The translations under genes and the position numbers were made by a program. Source: Burkholderiales bacterium (GTDB taxonomy: Bacteria > Pseudomonadota > Gammaproteobacteria > Burkholderiales > Burkholderiaceae_C). Taken from it: a DNA stretch of 64,000 nt. Every line of letters begins with the position of its first letter. Position 1 is the stretch's first letter. The notes beneath the pieces are model-generated. The model saw nothing but the letters and a program-made list of their open reading frames with translations. It had not been told where the DNA came from and made no database searches. Positions 43,016 to 51,973 of this stretch are shown here, one piece after another. The stretch covers positions 1-64,000 of the forward strand of contig CANHVY010000012.1 in NCBI GenBank assembly GCA_947464185.1, read 5' to 3'.

Positions 43016-44167
43016 TCAGGGTTTTGTGGGCCGCTGCTGACGAAGGGCGGAAGGAATCGCGGGTGCGGGCGGCCCGATCAGCCGTCGTCGCAGGACCGAC
43101 AGCGCCTTGGCTGTCTGCGCCGCGGCTCTCGTGAGCGCCCCCAGCGCGATGGACCCCGAATGCAGCAGGACCCGGTCGGGCCAGAGTTGCTCGATGAAGG
43201 ACCCCGGTTCCGAGCCGCTGTCAATGGAGCCGAAGTGGTCCACCGGGCTCTCCAGGCCCTTCAGAAAGCCCAGCTCGTTCAAGAGGCCGGGGCTTCGCTT
43301 TGCGTAGCGTGGGTCGAAGCTCACCTTGAACGCGAAACCGTCGCGGCCTGATACCAGATTGCAGGTGGAGGCGATGACCTCGCCGTTCAGCCTCAGCTCG
43401 GTGAAGAAGAGGTCGCCGTCGTCCCGGAAGGCGCGGGTCATCTCGTGGAAGAACCCCGTATGACGAGGGTCTGAGCGCAGCGAGGTGCCTTGCTCACCTT
43501 TCCAGCCTGCGTGCTCCAGTTCGATGAAGCGGTCGATCGTCCGGTCCTGCACCTCGTCACCCCGAAGGTAATGCCACGTGGCCGCGCCAGACTCGGCCAG
43601 CTTGCGCCACTGGCGTTCGTAGCCTTGCAGGCGCGAGGCCGCTACGTGCTGGCGCCATCGGCTGGCCCAGCCCTTGGCAGGCACGATGCAGGCCCGCTCA
43701 TGCCACTCCTCCTCGTGCCAGGAGGCTCCTCGCTCGGCCACCACGTCATGCACCACCCGGGCGGTGGCGCCTGCGCGGGGCACCTGGTTCAGTCGCAAGC
43801 CGTTCGTGCGCCTGGACAGCGCTTCCAGCATGGTGTTGAGCGCGGGGTGTGCCTTCTCGGCATCCAGCAGCACCCCCCCGAGGAAGGAATGCGGTGAGGT
43901 GTAGACCTGCGCATGCGGCAGTGGAAACAGCGGCCTGGGCGCTCTCGGCTGAAACAGGCCCAACCCCCGCAGTTCAGCACCGCGCGCCGCGCTGTCGTGC
44001 ACGCTCACGGCCCATACGGGAGTGGTGGCAGGCAGCCACTTCAGGGCCGGCAGCACAAAGCGGGCCGACAGGTAGGCATTGGGCTCCAGCGCCCGGGACT
44101 CCAGGGCCCGCCACGGGGCGTGCAGCGCCGCCAGCGTGTCAATCCGGTCATGAAATTCGGCCCTCAC
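43016..44167 (-). CDS. GNAT/FemAB-like acyltransferase (CelD-type)
   Basis: A 383-residue protein with a GNAT_6 (CelD/BcsL) type C-terminal domain: FFHEMTRAFRDDGDLFFTEL and LNGEVIASTCNLVSGRDGFAF, then YAKRSPGLLNELGFLKGLE and IDSGSEPGSFIEQLWPDR. Family members transfer acyl groups in exopolysaccharide or cell-envelope synthesis. It ends three bases from the convergent dikinase-like gene. With the ABC exporter encoded upstream on the same strand, an envelope-glycan task is likely (inference). Confidence 0.8.
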   Translation of the reverse strand: MRAEFHDRIDTLAALHAPWRALESRALEPNAYLSARFVLPALKWLPATTPVWAVSVHDSAARGAELRGLGLFQPRAPRPLFPLPHAQVYTSPHSFLGGVLLDAEKAHPALNTMLEALSRRTNGLRLNQVPRAGATARVVHDVVAERGASWHEEEWHERACIVPAKGWASRWRQHVAASRLQGYERQWRKLAESGAATWHYLRGDEVQDRTIDRFIELEHAGWKGEQGTSLRSDPRHTGFFHEMTRAFRDDGDLFFTELRLNGEVIASTCNLVSGRDGFAFKVSFDPRYAKRSPGLLNELGFLKGLESPVDHFGSIDSGSEPGSFIEQLWPDRVLLHSGSIALGALTRAAAQTAKALSVLRRRLIGPPAPAIPSALRQQRPTKP

Positions 44168-44222
44168 CGTGGATTCCTTCGAAGGGCTCGCTCGGCCTGA
44201 CCGATGATGGCTCCGGGCGGCA

Positions 44223-46040
44223 TCAGCCAGCAGCCTGAGTTGCTGGCCGTAGCTGGCGCAGTGCCGGCAGGTCAGAGTCGCTGCTCACGGCGTGCAGTTG
44301 GCCGCCGGCAAGCTCGACGATCTGGTCGCAACCCCCCAACGTGGTGAGGCGGTGCGCCACGATGAGGATGGTGAGGTCGCGCCCAAGGCCATCGATCGCG
44401 TCCATCACGGCGCGTTCCGTGGTGTTGTCCAGGGCGCTGGTCGCTTCGTCCAGCACCAGCACGTCAGCCTGCTTGTACAGCGCTCGGGCGATCCCGATGC
44501 GCTGGCGTTGCCCCCCCGACAGGCGAACTCCTCGCTCGCCGACGAAGGTCTCGTAGCCCTGAGGCCACTCCTGGATGGTCGGTGCCATCTGCGCCTTTGT
44601 CGCGGCCTGACGCACGCGCTCCATGTCGATGTCCTCTCGCGGCACTCCGAAAGCGATGTTCTCGGCGATGCTCGCGTCTGACAGGTAGATGGTCTGGGGC
44701 ACGTGGGCGATGCGGCGTTGCCACAGGCCGGCGTTGGCCTCGGTGATGGGCTGGCCGTCCACGCGCAGCTGCCCTTCAGAAGGCTGTAGCAGGCCCATGA
44801 TGATGTCCAGCAGGGTGCTCTTGCCGCTGCCAGTGGTGCCGATGAAGCCCACGCGGCTGCCCTTGGCGATGCGCATGTTCAGGTTCCTGAGGGCCCAGGG
44901 CCTGTCAGGTTGGTATCGATAGCCCAGGCCGCTGCACTCCAGCACGCGCTCAAAGGGCACGCGTTCGCCCGGCGCCGCGGTTGGCGTGGCGGGCATGCGC
45001 TGCTCCAGCAGGGCCAGGGTGTCCTGCAGGGACTGATCGCTCCCGCTCAGGCTCGTCAAGGCGTAGTAAATCTGCTGCAGCAGGGGCAGCATGCGTTGCG
45101 CCGCAATGGCCAGCGCACCCACCACGGGCAGGGCGGCCGAGAACCCTTCGGGCTGCAGCGCCAGGGTGTAAGCCAAAGCGGCAATAAAGCACACCCCCAG
45201 CGCCTCGATCGCGAAACGCGGCGTATCCCCTGTCACGGCGGTGTGGGCCTGCGCGCGGCGCATACGTTGGTCGGCCTTCCGGTACTCGTTGCAGTAGACG
45301 GCCTGGGAGTTGTCCAGCAACACGTCGCGGATGCCACCCAGACCCTCCTGCAGGGACTTGATGCGCCGCGTAGAGCTGTCCGCCACGCGCTGGCTGTTGG
45401 CACGAAGGTGCGCGCGGCTGACCCGGTAGATGCCCAGGTAGATCAGGCCGAACCCCGTGAACGTGGCCAGGGCCACGACCGGCTTGTACAGCAGCAGCGC
45501 CACCAGGATGACACCCAGCATCAAGATGTTGGACACGATGATGAGCAGCGGACCTATGACGCTGAAGATCACCGTGTTGACCTTGCCTGAGACAGCGTCT
45601 ATGACTTCGCTGCTGTTGCGAGCAAGATGCACGGCGTAGGGCTGATAGAGCGTGCGGCGGTACACCTCTACGCTGAGATCTGCGCCTGTGGCAAAGGTCA
45701 TGCGCGTACGAAGCCAGATGGCAAAAATCCTGATGATGGCGGACAGCAGCGCTGCGCCGCAGAACAGCACGGTGGCGGGCAACAACAGGCCCTCCGGCGT
45801 GGTGATGCCCAGGCGGGTGATCAAGGGCTGCGCGTAGGCATGGGCAAAGACCTTCTCCGGCGCCGTGAGCACGCCCAGAAAGGGCAGTACCGCGCCGATG
45901 GAGAAGACTTCTGCCAGCGAGGCCACCAGCGTGAAGCCCAGCAAGGCCACCAACTGCAACCGTCGCCTGCCAGGAATGGCAGCCCAAAGACGGACAAGAG
46001 GTGAAGTGGGGAGCAAGGAAGGGGCGGCGTCGATGTTCAA
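44223..46040 (-). CDS. ABC transporter, fused permease-ATPase (MsbA/PglK-like)
   Basis: About 605 residues from TTG 46040 (an in-frame TTG at 46202 gives 659). Six membrane helices are followed by an ATPase: Walker A GTTGSGKST, signature LSGGQRQRIGIARAL, Walker B VLVLDEATSALD and the His loop VAHRLTTLGGCD. The layout fits exporters of lipids or lipid-linked glycans (MsbA, PglK). The extra 54 residues upstream (Trp/Arg-rich) look non-coding or a remnant, so the shorter form is preferred. Lies between the acyltransferase and a BLUF gene on the same strand. Confidence 0.85.
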   Translation of the reverse strand: MNIDAAPSLLPTSPLVRLWAAIPGRRRLQLVALLGFTLVASLAEVFSIGAVLPFLGVLTAPEKVFAHAYAQPLITRLGITTPEGLLLPATVLFCGAALLSAIIRIFAIWLRTRMTFATGADLSVEVYRRTLYQPYAVHLARNSSEVIDAVSGKVNTVIFSVIGPLLIIVSNILMLGVILVALLLYKPVVALATFTGFGLIYLGIYRVSRAHLRANSQRVADSSTRRIKSLQEGLGGIRDVLLDNSQAVYCNEYRKADQRMRRAQAHTAVTGDTPRFAIEALGVCFIAALAYTLALQPEGFSAALPVVGALAIAAQRMLPLLQQIYYALTSLSGSDQSLQDTLALLEQRMPATPTAAPGERVPFERVLECSGLGYRYQPDRPWALRNLNMRIAKGSRVGFIGTTGSGKSTLLDIIMGLLQPSEGQLRVDGQPITEANAGLWQRRIAHVPQTIYLSDASIAENIAFGVPREDIDMERVRQAATKAQMAPTIQEWPQGYETFVGERGVRLSGGQRQRIGIARALYKQADVLVLDEATSALDNTTERAVMDAIDGLGRDLTILIVAHRLTTLGGCDQIVELAGGQLHAVSSDSDLPALRQLRPATQAAG

Positions 46041-46226
46041 CGCCCATCGTCGGCGGTGATGCCAGTGCCGTGACTGCGCATCCTCACGCTGGATCCAGTC
46101 CCCGGGTTGGGCCTGTCTGCGCGGCAGAGCCCATAGGCGGGGCGCAGGCTTGAAGGCCCAAACCTCGGCGGCCAGGGTGACCAAGCAGCACAGGGTCGGC
46201 AACTGCTGGTCGATCTCAAGAGGCGG

Positions 46227-46706
46227 CTACACCTCTCGCATCAGCCTGCCCAGGTCATTCGAATCGATCTTCTCCAGCAGCCGGGTCAGCGATTCGGCGT
46301 TCTTCTCATCCTCCGTGCTCGCCAAGGCGTCGAGCAAGACCTCGCGGATCTGGTCGGGTGTCACCAGTTCCATGCTCCAGTCTGGAAAGAGACGCTCCTG
46401 GACCTCTTCGTTTTGGCTCAGCATGACAACTTCATCGTGACGGGGATCGCGCCTGATCCGGGCCATCAACCCGGTGATGTGGTCCCGTGGGCCTTCCAAC
46501 CACTGGAAGAACACCCCACTGCCAAACACCAGCAAGCCCGTGATGCCCTGCCTGGGATTGGTACGCCGGGCCGTGGCCACGATGTGGTCCACGACCGAGT
46601 CGTCCACCTCGCGGGCTGCGCGGCTGCAGTACACCGCCTGATGCAGCAGCGGCAGTTGGGGGCCGGGGCCAGGCTCGTCGCCCTGACGGAGATGCTGTGC
46701 GCTCAT
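46227..46706 (-). CDS. BLUF-domain blue-light sensor
   Basis: A 159-residue single-domain BLUF protein. Flavin-site residues are visible: Tyr in QAVYCSRA, Asn in RRTNPRQGITGLLVF, Gln in GVFFQWLEGP, and the Trp/Met pair in PDWSMEL. After the domain come about 50 helical, acidic residues (PDQIREVLLDALASTEDEK) with no enzyme, so it acts by protein contact. GGAG stands nine bases before ATG 46706. It sits head-to-head with the suyAB genes and just upstream of an ABC exporter. Confidence 0.9.
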   Translation of the reverse strand: MSAQHLRQGDEPGPGPQLPLLHQAVYCSRAAREVDDSVVDHIVATARRTNPRQGITGLLVFGSGVFFQWLEGPRDHITGLMARIRRDPRHDEVVMLSQNEEVQERLFPDWSMELVTPDQIREVLLDALASTEDEKNAESLTRLLEKIDSNDLGRLMREV

Positions 46707-46908
46707 GGGGCGTGTCTCCAGAAGATGCCACGCAGTGCGTCGTGAGCGCTGCAAGACTTCCAGGATAGCGCACACCTGCGGCGGCAGCGGCCTTCGGGGT
46801 CAGCTGCTGACGGAATTTTGCTTCCGATGGATTGACGCCCGCGAACCCGCCTGCCGATACTGGGCGCCGGACCTGCCGCGGGCAGGAGGTGTGGATCAGG
46901 AGCAAGCG

Positions 46909-47190
46909 ATGAATCACTTCGTGTTGCACGACGCGAACGACTGCGTGGCAGTCGTGGTCGTGGAAGGGGTCAAGGCCGGCATGGCCTTGAACGGCTGGAT
47001 CATGGACGAGGACCGGATGGTCACGCTGCAGGCGCAGCAGGACATCCCCATCGGTCACAAGGTGGCGCTCAAGGACATGAGCCCGGGCGACACCGTCGTC
47101 AAGTACGGCATCGACATGGGGCGCGTGGTCGCGCCCATCAAGGCGGGCGAGCACGCCCATGTCCACAACATCAAGACCAAGCGGTGGTGA
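46909..47190 (+). CDS. suyA: (R)-sulfolactate sulfo-lyase small subunit, SuyA-like (SAF domain)
   Basis: A 93-residue SAF domain ([20 protein letters not shown], later [20 protein letters not shown] and [15 protein letters not shown]). This is the N-terminal module of UxaA hydro-lyases, here as a separate chain. A split SAF plus large chain is the SuyAB arrangement; altronate dehydratase is normally one polypeptide of about 495. SuyAB cleaves sulfolactate to pyruvate and sulfite. The call over altronate or galactarate dehydratases rests on the split, the ComC-like remnant downstream and the xsc/soe genes in the window. Confidence 0.75.
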   Translation: MNHFVLHDANDCVAVVVVEGVKAGMALNGWIMDEDRMVTLQAQQDIPIGHKVALKDMSPGDTVVKYGIDMGRVVAPIKAGEHAHVHNIKTKRW

Positions 47191-47195
47191 ATCCC

Positions 47196-48371
47196 ATGAG
47201 CGTCATCGACAAGAACACCACCTTCCTCGGCTACCGCCGCGAGAACGGCCGCGTGGGCGTGCGCAACCACGTCATCATCCTGCCGCTGGACGACCTGTCC
47301 AACGCTGCCAGCGAGGCCGTGGCCCACAACATCAAGGGCTCCATGGCCATCCCGCACCCGTACGGGCGCCTGCAGTTCGGGGCCGACCTGGACCTGCACT
47401 TCCGCACGCTGATCGGCACGGGCTGCAACCCCAACGTGGCGGCGGTGGTGGTCATCGGCATCGAGGACGGCTGGACCAAGAAGGTGGTGGACGGCATCGC
47501 CGCCACGGGCAAGCCCGTGGTGGGCTTCGGCATCGAGGGCCATGGCGACCACGACACCATCATGCGCGCCAGCAAGGCGGCGCGCGAGTTCGTGCAGTGG
47601 GCCAGCGAGAAGCAGCGCGAGGTCTGCCCGCTGCACGAGCTGTGGGTGTCCACCAAATGCGGCGAGAGCGACACCACCAGCGGTTGCGGGGCCAACCCCA
47701 CCGTGGGCAACGCCTTCGACAAGCTGCACGCCCTGGGCAGCTACCTGTGTTTTGGCGAGACCACCGAACTCACGGGCGGCGAGCACATCGTGGCCGCGCG
47801 CTGCGCCACCGACGCCGTGCGCGAGAAGTTCATGTTCATGTTCAACCGCTACCAGGCGGTGGTGGACCGCCACAAGACCTCGGATCTCTCTGAAAGCCAG
47901 CCTACCAAGGGCAACATTGCCGGCGGCCTCACCACCATCGAGGAGAAAGCGCTGGGCAACATCCAGAAGATCGGCAAGAGCTGCACGGTGGACGGCGTGA
48001 TCGACAAGGCCGAGATGCCCACCCACCCGGGCCTGTGGTTCATGGATTCGTCCTCGGCCGCGGCCGAGATGGTGACCTTGTGCGCAGCCTCCGGCTACGC
48101 GGTGCACTTCTTCCCCACGGGGCAGGGCAACGTGATCGGCAACCCCATCGTGCCGGTGATCAAGATCTGCGCCAACCCCCGCACCGTGCGCCTGATGAGC
48201 GAACACATCGACGTGGACAGTTCCGGCCTGCTGCAGCGGCAGATCACGCTGGACCAGGCCGGGGACCTGCTGTTGGAGAACATGCTGCGCACCGCCAACG
48301 GGCGGCTGACCGCGGCCGAAGCCCTGGGGCACCGGGAGTTCGTGCTGACGCGTCTGTACGAGTCTGCATGA
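47196..48371 (+). CDS. suyB: (R)-sulfolactate sulfo-lyase large subunit, SuyB-like
   Basis: A 391-residue UxaA-family C-terminal domain: [20 protein letters not shown] at the start, [20 protein letters not shown] (Cys/Asp/Glu metal site) in the middle, and [20 protein letters not shown] with [20 protein letters not shown] near the end. It needs the SAF subunit encoded just upstream. Predicted to eliminate sulfite from sulfolactate in the cytoplasm, leaving pyruvate. Three Cys in the KCGE...GCG...LCAA regions may hold Fe. Its TGA is directly followed by the dehydrogenase remnant. Confidence 0.78.
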   Translation: MSVIDKNTTFLGYRRENGRVGVRNHVIILPLDDLSNAASEAVAHNIKGSMAIPHPYGRLQFGADLDLHFRTLIGTGCNPNVAAVVVIGIEDGWTKKVVDGIAATGKPVVGFGIEGHGDHDTIMRASKAAREFVQWASEKQREVCPLHELWVSTKCGESDTTSGCGANPTVGNAFDKLHALGSYLCFGETTELTGGEHIVAARCATDAVREKFMFMFNRYQAVVDRHKTSDLSESQPTKGNIAGGLTTIEEKALGNIQKIGKSCTVDGVIDKAEMPTHPGLWFMDSSSAAAEMVTLCAASGYAVHFFPTGQGNVIGNPIVPVIKICANPRTVRLMSEHIDVDSSGLLQRQITLDQAGDLLLENMLRTANGRLTAAEALGHREFVLTRLYESA

Positions 48372-48587
48372 ATGGGGGGCTTGGGCTTCGCCAATTTCCC
48401 GGCTGCCATGCCGGCGGCAGGGGGGCGCCACCCGATCTTCGGCACCAACCCGGTGGCGGCCATCTTCCCGCGGCGCGGCGCCGCCCCGCTGATGATCGAC
48501 CTGAGCCTGTCTGAAGTGGCGCGCGGCAAGCTGATGGTGGCCGCGCAGCAGGGCCCCACGCCGCAGGGCCCGCAGGCGGCGGCTTGA
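48372..48587 (+). pseudogene. Remnant of a ComC/Ldh2-type malate/sulfolactate dehydrogenase
   Basis: A 71-codon frame starts right after the suyB stop. GGLGFANFPAAMPAAGGRHP and IFGTNPVAAIFPRRGAAPLM then IDLSLSEVARGKLMVAAQQG match the central part of Ldh2/MDH2-type NAD(P)H dehydrogenases (normally about 340 residues). The N- and C-terminal thirds are missing and the frame ends in unrelated PQGPQAAA. ComC of this family oxidises (S)- or reduces to (R)-sulfolactate beside suyAB in other bacteria, so this is most likely a decayed comC. Confidence 0.75.
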
Positions 48588-48592
48588 GCGCC

Positions 48593-49498
48593 ATGACCCG
48601 CCCCGTCAACATCCTGGGTGTCGGCCACGTGGCGCTGGACCACCAGTTCAGCATCCAGGCGTTTCCCGAGCATCCTGCCAAGACGCCTGCCCACGGCTAC
48701 CGCAGCGGTGTGGGTGGCATGACGGCCAATGCCTGCGTGGCGGCGGCCCGCCTGGGCGCCCATGTGCGCATCGCCAGCCCGGTGGGCGACGATGCTTTGG
48801 CGCCGTTCATCGAGGCTCATTTCCGTCAAGAAGGCGTGGACCCGGGCGGGCTCGTTCGCGTGGCCGGCGCGCACAGTTCGGTGGCGGCCGTCATCGTCGA
48901 TGCGCAGGGTGAGCGCCTGATCGTCAGTCACCGCGGTGATGCCCTGCGGCTGGCCCCTGCTTTGGACGCCGCGCAGGTCGATGCGGCCGACGTGCTGCTG
49001 ACCGACCCGCGCTGCCCGGCCTGGGCCCAGGCCGCGCTTGAAAGAGCCCGCGCGCTGCGCCGCCTGTCCATCCTGGACGGCGATGCTGCGCCCCGGCAGG
49101 ACCTGCAGCGGCTGGTCGGCCTGAGCGCCTGGGCGGTGTTTTCCCGGCCGGGCCTGCAAGCCTTTGAGCCGGGGACGGTGGAGCAAGGCCTGGCAGCGGC
49201 CCTGGCGGCCGGGGCCGAGGTGGCAGTGGTGACGCAGGATGACCAGCCGATGTGGTGGCAGCGTCGCGGCGGGCCGTTGCGCGGCCTGCCGTCGTTCGTC
49301 GTGCAGCCCGTGGTGGACACCACCGCAGCGGGCGACACCTTCCACGGCGCCCTGGCCGTGGCCCTGGGTGAAGGGGCCGCTGACGAAGATGCACTTCGAT
49401 TCGCGGCCGCTGCAGCTGCGCTGAAGTGCCTGCAGCCCGGGGGTATCGCCGGTGCCCCCCGCCGCGAACAGGTCCGGGCCTTGCTCGCAGCCTCCTGA
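48593..49498 (+). CDS. PfkB-family carbohydrate kinase, YihV-like
   Basis: A 301-residue ribokinase-fold kinase. Features: GVGGMTANACVAAARLGAHV near the start, SILDGDAAPRQDLQRLVGLS in the middle, and the phosphate-transfer motif VVDTTAAGDTFHGALAVALG (catalytic Asp in AAGD). From memory, LDGD...AFSEPGL-like, DTTGAGDVFHGALAVAL and AALKCTRPGGRAGIP stretches occur in E. coli YihV, the sulfofructose kinase, and this protein follows that pattern. Sulfofructose as substrate is inference. A TTG at 48584 overlaps the remnant's stop and is an alternative start. Confidence 0.78.
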   Translation: MTRPVNILGVGHVALDHQFSIQAFPEHPAKTPAHGYRSGVGGMTANACVAAARLGAHVRIASPVGDDALAPFIEAHFRQEGVDPGGLVRVAGAHSSVAAVIVDAQGERLIVSHRGDALRLAPALDAAQVDAADVLLTDPRCPAWAQAALERARALRRLSILDGDAAPRQDLQRLVGLSAWAVFSRPGLQAFEPGTVEQGLAAALAAGAEVAVVTQDDQPMWWQRRGGPLRGLPSFVVQPVVDTTAAGDTFHGALAVALGEGAADEDALRFAAAAAALKCLQPGGIAGAPRREQVRALLAAS

Positions 49499-49620
49499 GG
49501 CACCTGCATCGGCCTGGCCTGAGCCGCGCCGCCGGAGTGAAACGCACCCCCAGCGCCGGCTGGCACTGGCCGCGCCTTTGCCTACCGGCGGTTTAGGGCA
49601 CTTTTGGGCCACCAAAGCGA

Positions 49621-49640
49621 AGCGGCCCCAAGGGGCCGCT
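49621..49640. terminator. Perfect 9-bp hairpin between kinase and tRNA-Val
   Basis: AGCGGCCCC and GGGGCCGCT are separated by AA only. It lies 122 bases after the kinase stop and 30 bases past the 3' end of the leftward tRNA-Val. Neither side has a strong T-run, so it may be a weak bidirectional terminator. Confidence 0.45.
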
Positions 49641-49669
49641 GCTAGGTTGTTGATTTCACTCGGAAATCC

Positions 49670-49744
49670 TGGTGGGCGGTGCAGGGTTCGAACCTGCGAC
49701 CCCTGCCGTGTGAAGGCAGTGCTCTACCGCTGAGCTAACCGCCC
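49670..49744 (-). tRNA. tRNA-Val(CAC)
   Basis: On the minus strand the sequence starts GGGCGGTTAGCTCAGCGGTA, has an anticodon stem-loop CTGCC-TTCACAC-GGCAG with CAC at the anticodon, T-arm GCAGGTTCGAACCCTGC, and closes with ACCGCCC then ACCA, so CCA is encoded. All stems pair. It reads GTG valine codons. Confidence 0.95.
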
Positions 49745-49798
49745 GGTCGGTTTCAACCGGAGCCGTAAATTATGCCACCAGCGCGCGCTGCTTTCGCT

Positions 49799-50533
49799 TC
49801 AGGGCAGGGAGCGTGTGAGGATCGCGCCAATGGCGTGGTTGCGCTCTTCCGCCGCCAGGGCCCTCAGCGAGGGCAGGCGGCCGGCCACCATCAGGTCGGC
49901 CAGGCCATGGGCCAGGGCCCAGGCCGCCGCCACATCGGCGGAGCCGGCGGCTTGCAGCAAGTGGGCCGGCGGGACTCCGGTGGCGTGTTCCGGGGCGCCG
50001 GTGCTCAACAGTTGGCTGGCCTGTGAAGGCGTTGCGGGCAGTTGCGGCCTGGACGGTGCGGCGCCTTTCGACGTGACCCGCACCACGCCGTCGACGAGCG
50101 TGAAGAAGGCCGCCTGCGCGCTGCTCTTGAGTTCGGGGTCGTTGTAGTCGGTGCGGTCGGAGCCGAACATCAGCCGGAACAGGGCCGGGTTCTCCAGGGC
50201 GAAGTTCACATAGCCCACCCCTATGGCCTCCATCTGGGCACGGGGTTCGGCCGGAGCCTGACGTTGGAAGTCCTGCTGCCGCGCGACGAAGCGCTGGAAG
50301 CCGCGCGTGGCCAGGGCGGTGAGCAGGCCGTTGGCATCGCGAAAGTGGTGGGCCGGCGCGGCGTGGCTGACGCCGGCCCGCTTGGCCACACCCCGCAGTG
50401 AGAACCCCTCGATGCCGTGTGCTCCCAGCTCGGCCTCCGCTGCGTCTAGCAGCGCGGCGCGCAGGGCACCGTGGTGGTAGCGGCGCTCCGGTGGCGACGG
50501 CTGATCTTCCGCAGTTCCTGCAGGCTTGTTCAT
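49799..50533 (-). CDS. TetR-family regulator (WHG-type C-terminal domain)
   Basis: A 244-residue TetR regulator. The DNA-binding part is RYHHGALRAALLDAAEAELG and GFSLRGVAKRAGVSHAAPAH then HFRDANGLLTAL, residues about 15-75. The C-terminal domain has VGYVNFALENPALFRLMFG, the TetR_C_33/WHG pattern, and an extra Ser/Pro/Ala insert in the middle. It is divergent from a TPR-like lipoprotein; the intervening DNA holds a promoter framed by an inverted repeat, so it probably represses that gene. Confidence 0.88.
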   Translation of the reverse strand: MNKPAGTAEDQPSPPERRYHHGALRAALLDAAEAELGAHGIEGFSLRGVAKRAGVSHAAPAHHFRDANGLLTALATRGFQRFVARQQDFQRQAPAEPRAQMEAIGVGYVNFALENPALFRLMFGSDRTDYNDPELKSSAQAAFFTLVDGVVRVTSKGAAPSRPQLPATPSQASQLLSTGAPEHATGVPPAHLLQAAGSADVAAAWALAHGLADLMVAGRLPSLRALAAEERNHAIGAILTRSLP

Positions 50534-50607
50534 GTACGGACGTGGCGCGCTGGTTGTCGAGAAAGGGTCTCGAAAGACAGGGAGCGAAAGACGCAGCGAA
50601 AGAGTAA

Positions 50608-50655
50608 CTTGACATTGTATAGATGCGCGCCTACAGTAATCTTTACGATGTCAAG
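50608..50655 (+). promoter_or_regulatory. Promoter (TTGACA-17-TACAGT) enclosed by an 8-base inverted repeat
   Basis: TTGACA at 50609-50614 and TACAGT at 50632-50637 are separated by exactly 17 bases, a strong sigma-70-type pair for the gene at 50715. CTTGACAT (50608-50615) and its complement ATGTCAAG (50648-50655) frame it. A repressor bound to the repeat would cover the -35 and -10. The divergent TetR gene is the likely source. Confidence 0.75.
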
Positions 50656-50714
50656 ACCAGATCTCCTGACCCCTGACATCCGTTTCCAGTTCGCTCATCC
50701 GCTTGGAGCCCACC

Positions 50715-51848
50715 ATGTCCTCAGTTCCATCCACTTTCGCCACTTCCTTCAAGTTCCGTGCGTCTGCCGTCTTGCAATGCTGGAGGCTGCTTCGCGCCGC
50801 TGTTGCACGTCGCGTCGCGGTGGTCCTGGATGCCTGTCGTGTCCGAGAGTCGTGGTCGCCCGCTTCCTCCCGAATCGCCCCAGCGCGGGCGGCGCGCACC
50901 GTCGCAGCGGTCGCCCTGGCTCTGTCAGCCTCGGGCTGTGCCTACGTCGCCGTGGCCACCGCCCCTGCCAAGCCTTCCAGCGCCACGCGTACGGCCCTCG
51001 CGTTGCAAGCCGACGCGGTCTTCTGGCAGACGCTGCATGCAGGCCGCTACGAGGACATCGGTCGGGCGCTGGAACTGAAGACCGCAGCCTATCTCGAGAA
51101 CCCGGGCGACGCGCTGACGGCCGCACACGCTGGTTGGCTGCACATCTGGCGCCTGGCCGAGAGCGGACGCCTGGCGCAGGTGCCGGCCACCATCACCAAC
51201 GACGCCGTCATGGCGCGCAAGTACTTCGAGGAGGCCGTGCGGCTGCAACCGAGCGAGGCGCGCTTCCAGGGTTTCCTGGGTTCGGCACTGCTGGCAGAAG
51301 GCTCCATCCACCGCGATGAGAAGCTCACCCGCCGGGGCTACTACACGCTGCTCGACAGCGTTGCCGCCTGGCCCGAGTTCAACCTCTTCACGGCCGGATA
51401 CTCGATGTCGCGGCTGCCTGCCGATTCAGCGCGCTTCAAGGAGGCCCTGGAGATGCAGTGGCGAACGCTGGATCTTTGCTCTGGACAGGCTCTCGACCGC
51501 CTGGATCCCGACTTCGGCAGGTACATGGCCCTGGCGACGACCAGCGGCCCCAAGCGCGCTTGCTGGAACTCGTGGATTGCCCCGCACAACTTTGAAGGAT
51601 TCTTCCTGAACATGGGTGACATGCTGGTGAAAGCCGGCGATGTGGCCACGGCGCGAAAGATCTACGCCAACGCGCGCCACTCGCCGACCTACTCCGAGTG
51701 GAAGCATCGATCACTGCTCGAGCAGCGCATCGCCCAGGCCCCCGACAACGTGCAAAGCTTCAACGCCGTTCCCGGCAGTCAGGGTGGGGATGCCAAGCGC
51801 CAGATGTTCCAGACCACAGTGGCCTGCATGGCCTGCCATCAGCAATAG
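50715..51848 (+). CDS. TPR-like lipoprotein with C-terminal CxxCH motif
   Basis: About 377 residues. GGAG lies six bases before ATG 50715. A long, basic N-terminus precedes a lipobox (LALSASGCAYV, Cys75); a start nearer the lipobox is possible. Helical repeats follow: AVRLQPSEARFQGFLGSALL, YTLLDSVAAWPEFNLFTAGY, and VKAGDVATARKIYANARHSP, resembling TPR units. The protein ends TTVACMACHQQ, with a CMACH motif that could bind heme c or metal. No enzyme fold is seen. It is probably controlled by the divergent TetR protein. Confidence 0.7.
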   Translation: MSSVPSTFATSFKFRASAVLQCWRLLRAAVARRVAVVLDACRVRESWSPASSRIAPARAARTVAAVALALSASGCAYVAVATAPAKPSSATRTALALQADAVFWQTLHAGRYEDIGRALELKTAAYLENPGDALTAAHAGWLHIWRLAESGRLAQVPATITNDAVMARKYFEEAVRLQPSEARFQGFLGSALLAEGSIHRDEKLTRRGYYTLLDSVAAWPEFNLFTAGYSMSRLPADSARFKEALEMQWRTLDLCSGQALDRLDPDFGRYMALATTSGPKRACWNSWIAPHNFEGFFLNMGDMLVKAGDVATARKIYANARHSPTYSEWKHRSLLEQRIAQAPDNVQSFNAVPGSQGGDAKRQMFQTTVACMACHQQ

Positions 51849-51973
51849 TGTGCCGGTTGTTCCGGGGCTTCGAGCCCCGGTACGCGACCTGATGCAAGCG
51901 CGCCTGGTGCTGTTCACTTTCGGTCAGGCGCTGATGGGCCCGCCCTTCCCGGCCGGGCTTGGCGCATGAAGCG

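Noticed and set aside
46041-46202. Separate small gene or N-terminal domain before the ABC exporter
   Set aside because: The frame is open from a TTG at 46202, but the 54 residues are Trp/Arg-rich, unlike any exporter N-terminus I know, and no ribosome site precedes it.
46909-48371. Altronate dehydratase UxaA
   Set aside because: The SAF module is a separate chain and the next gene is a ComC-like remnant; no uronate or altronate genes are nearby. Kept as the main alternative.
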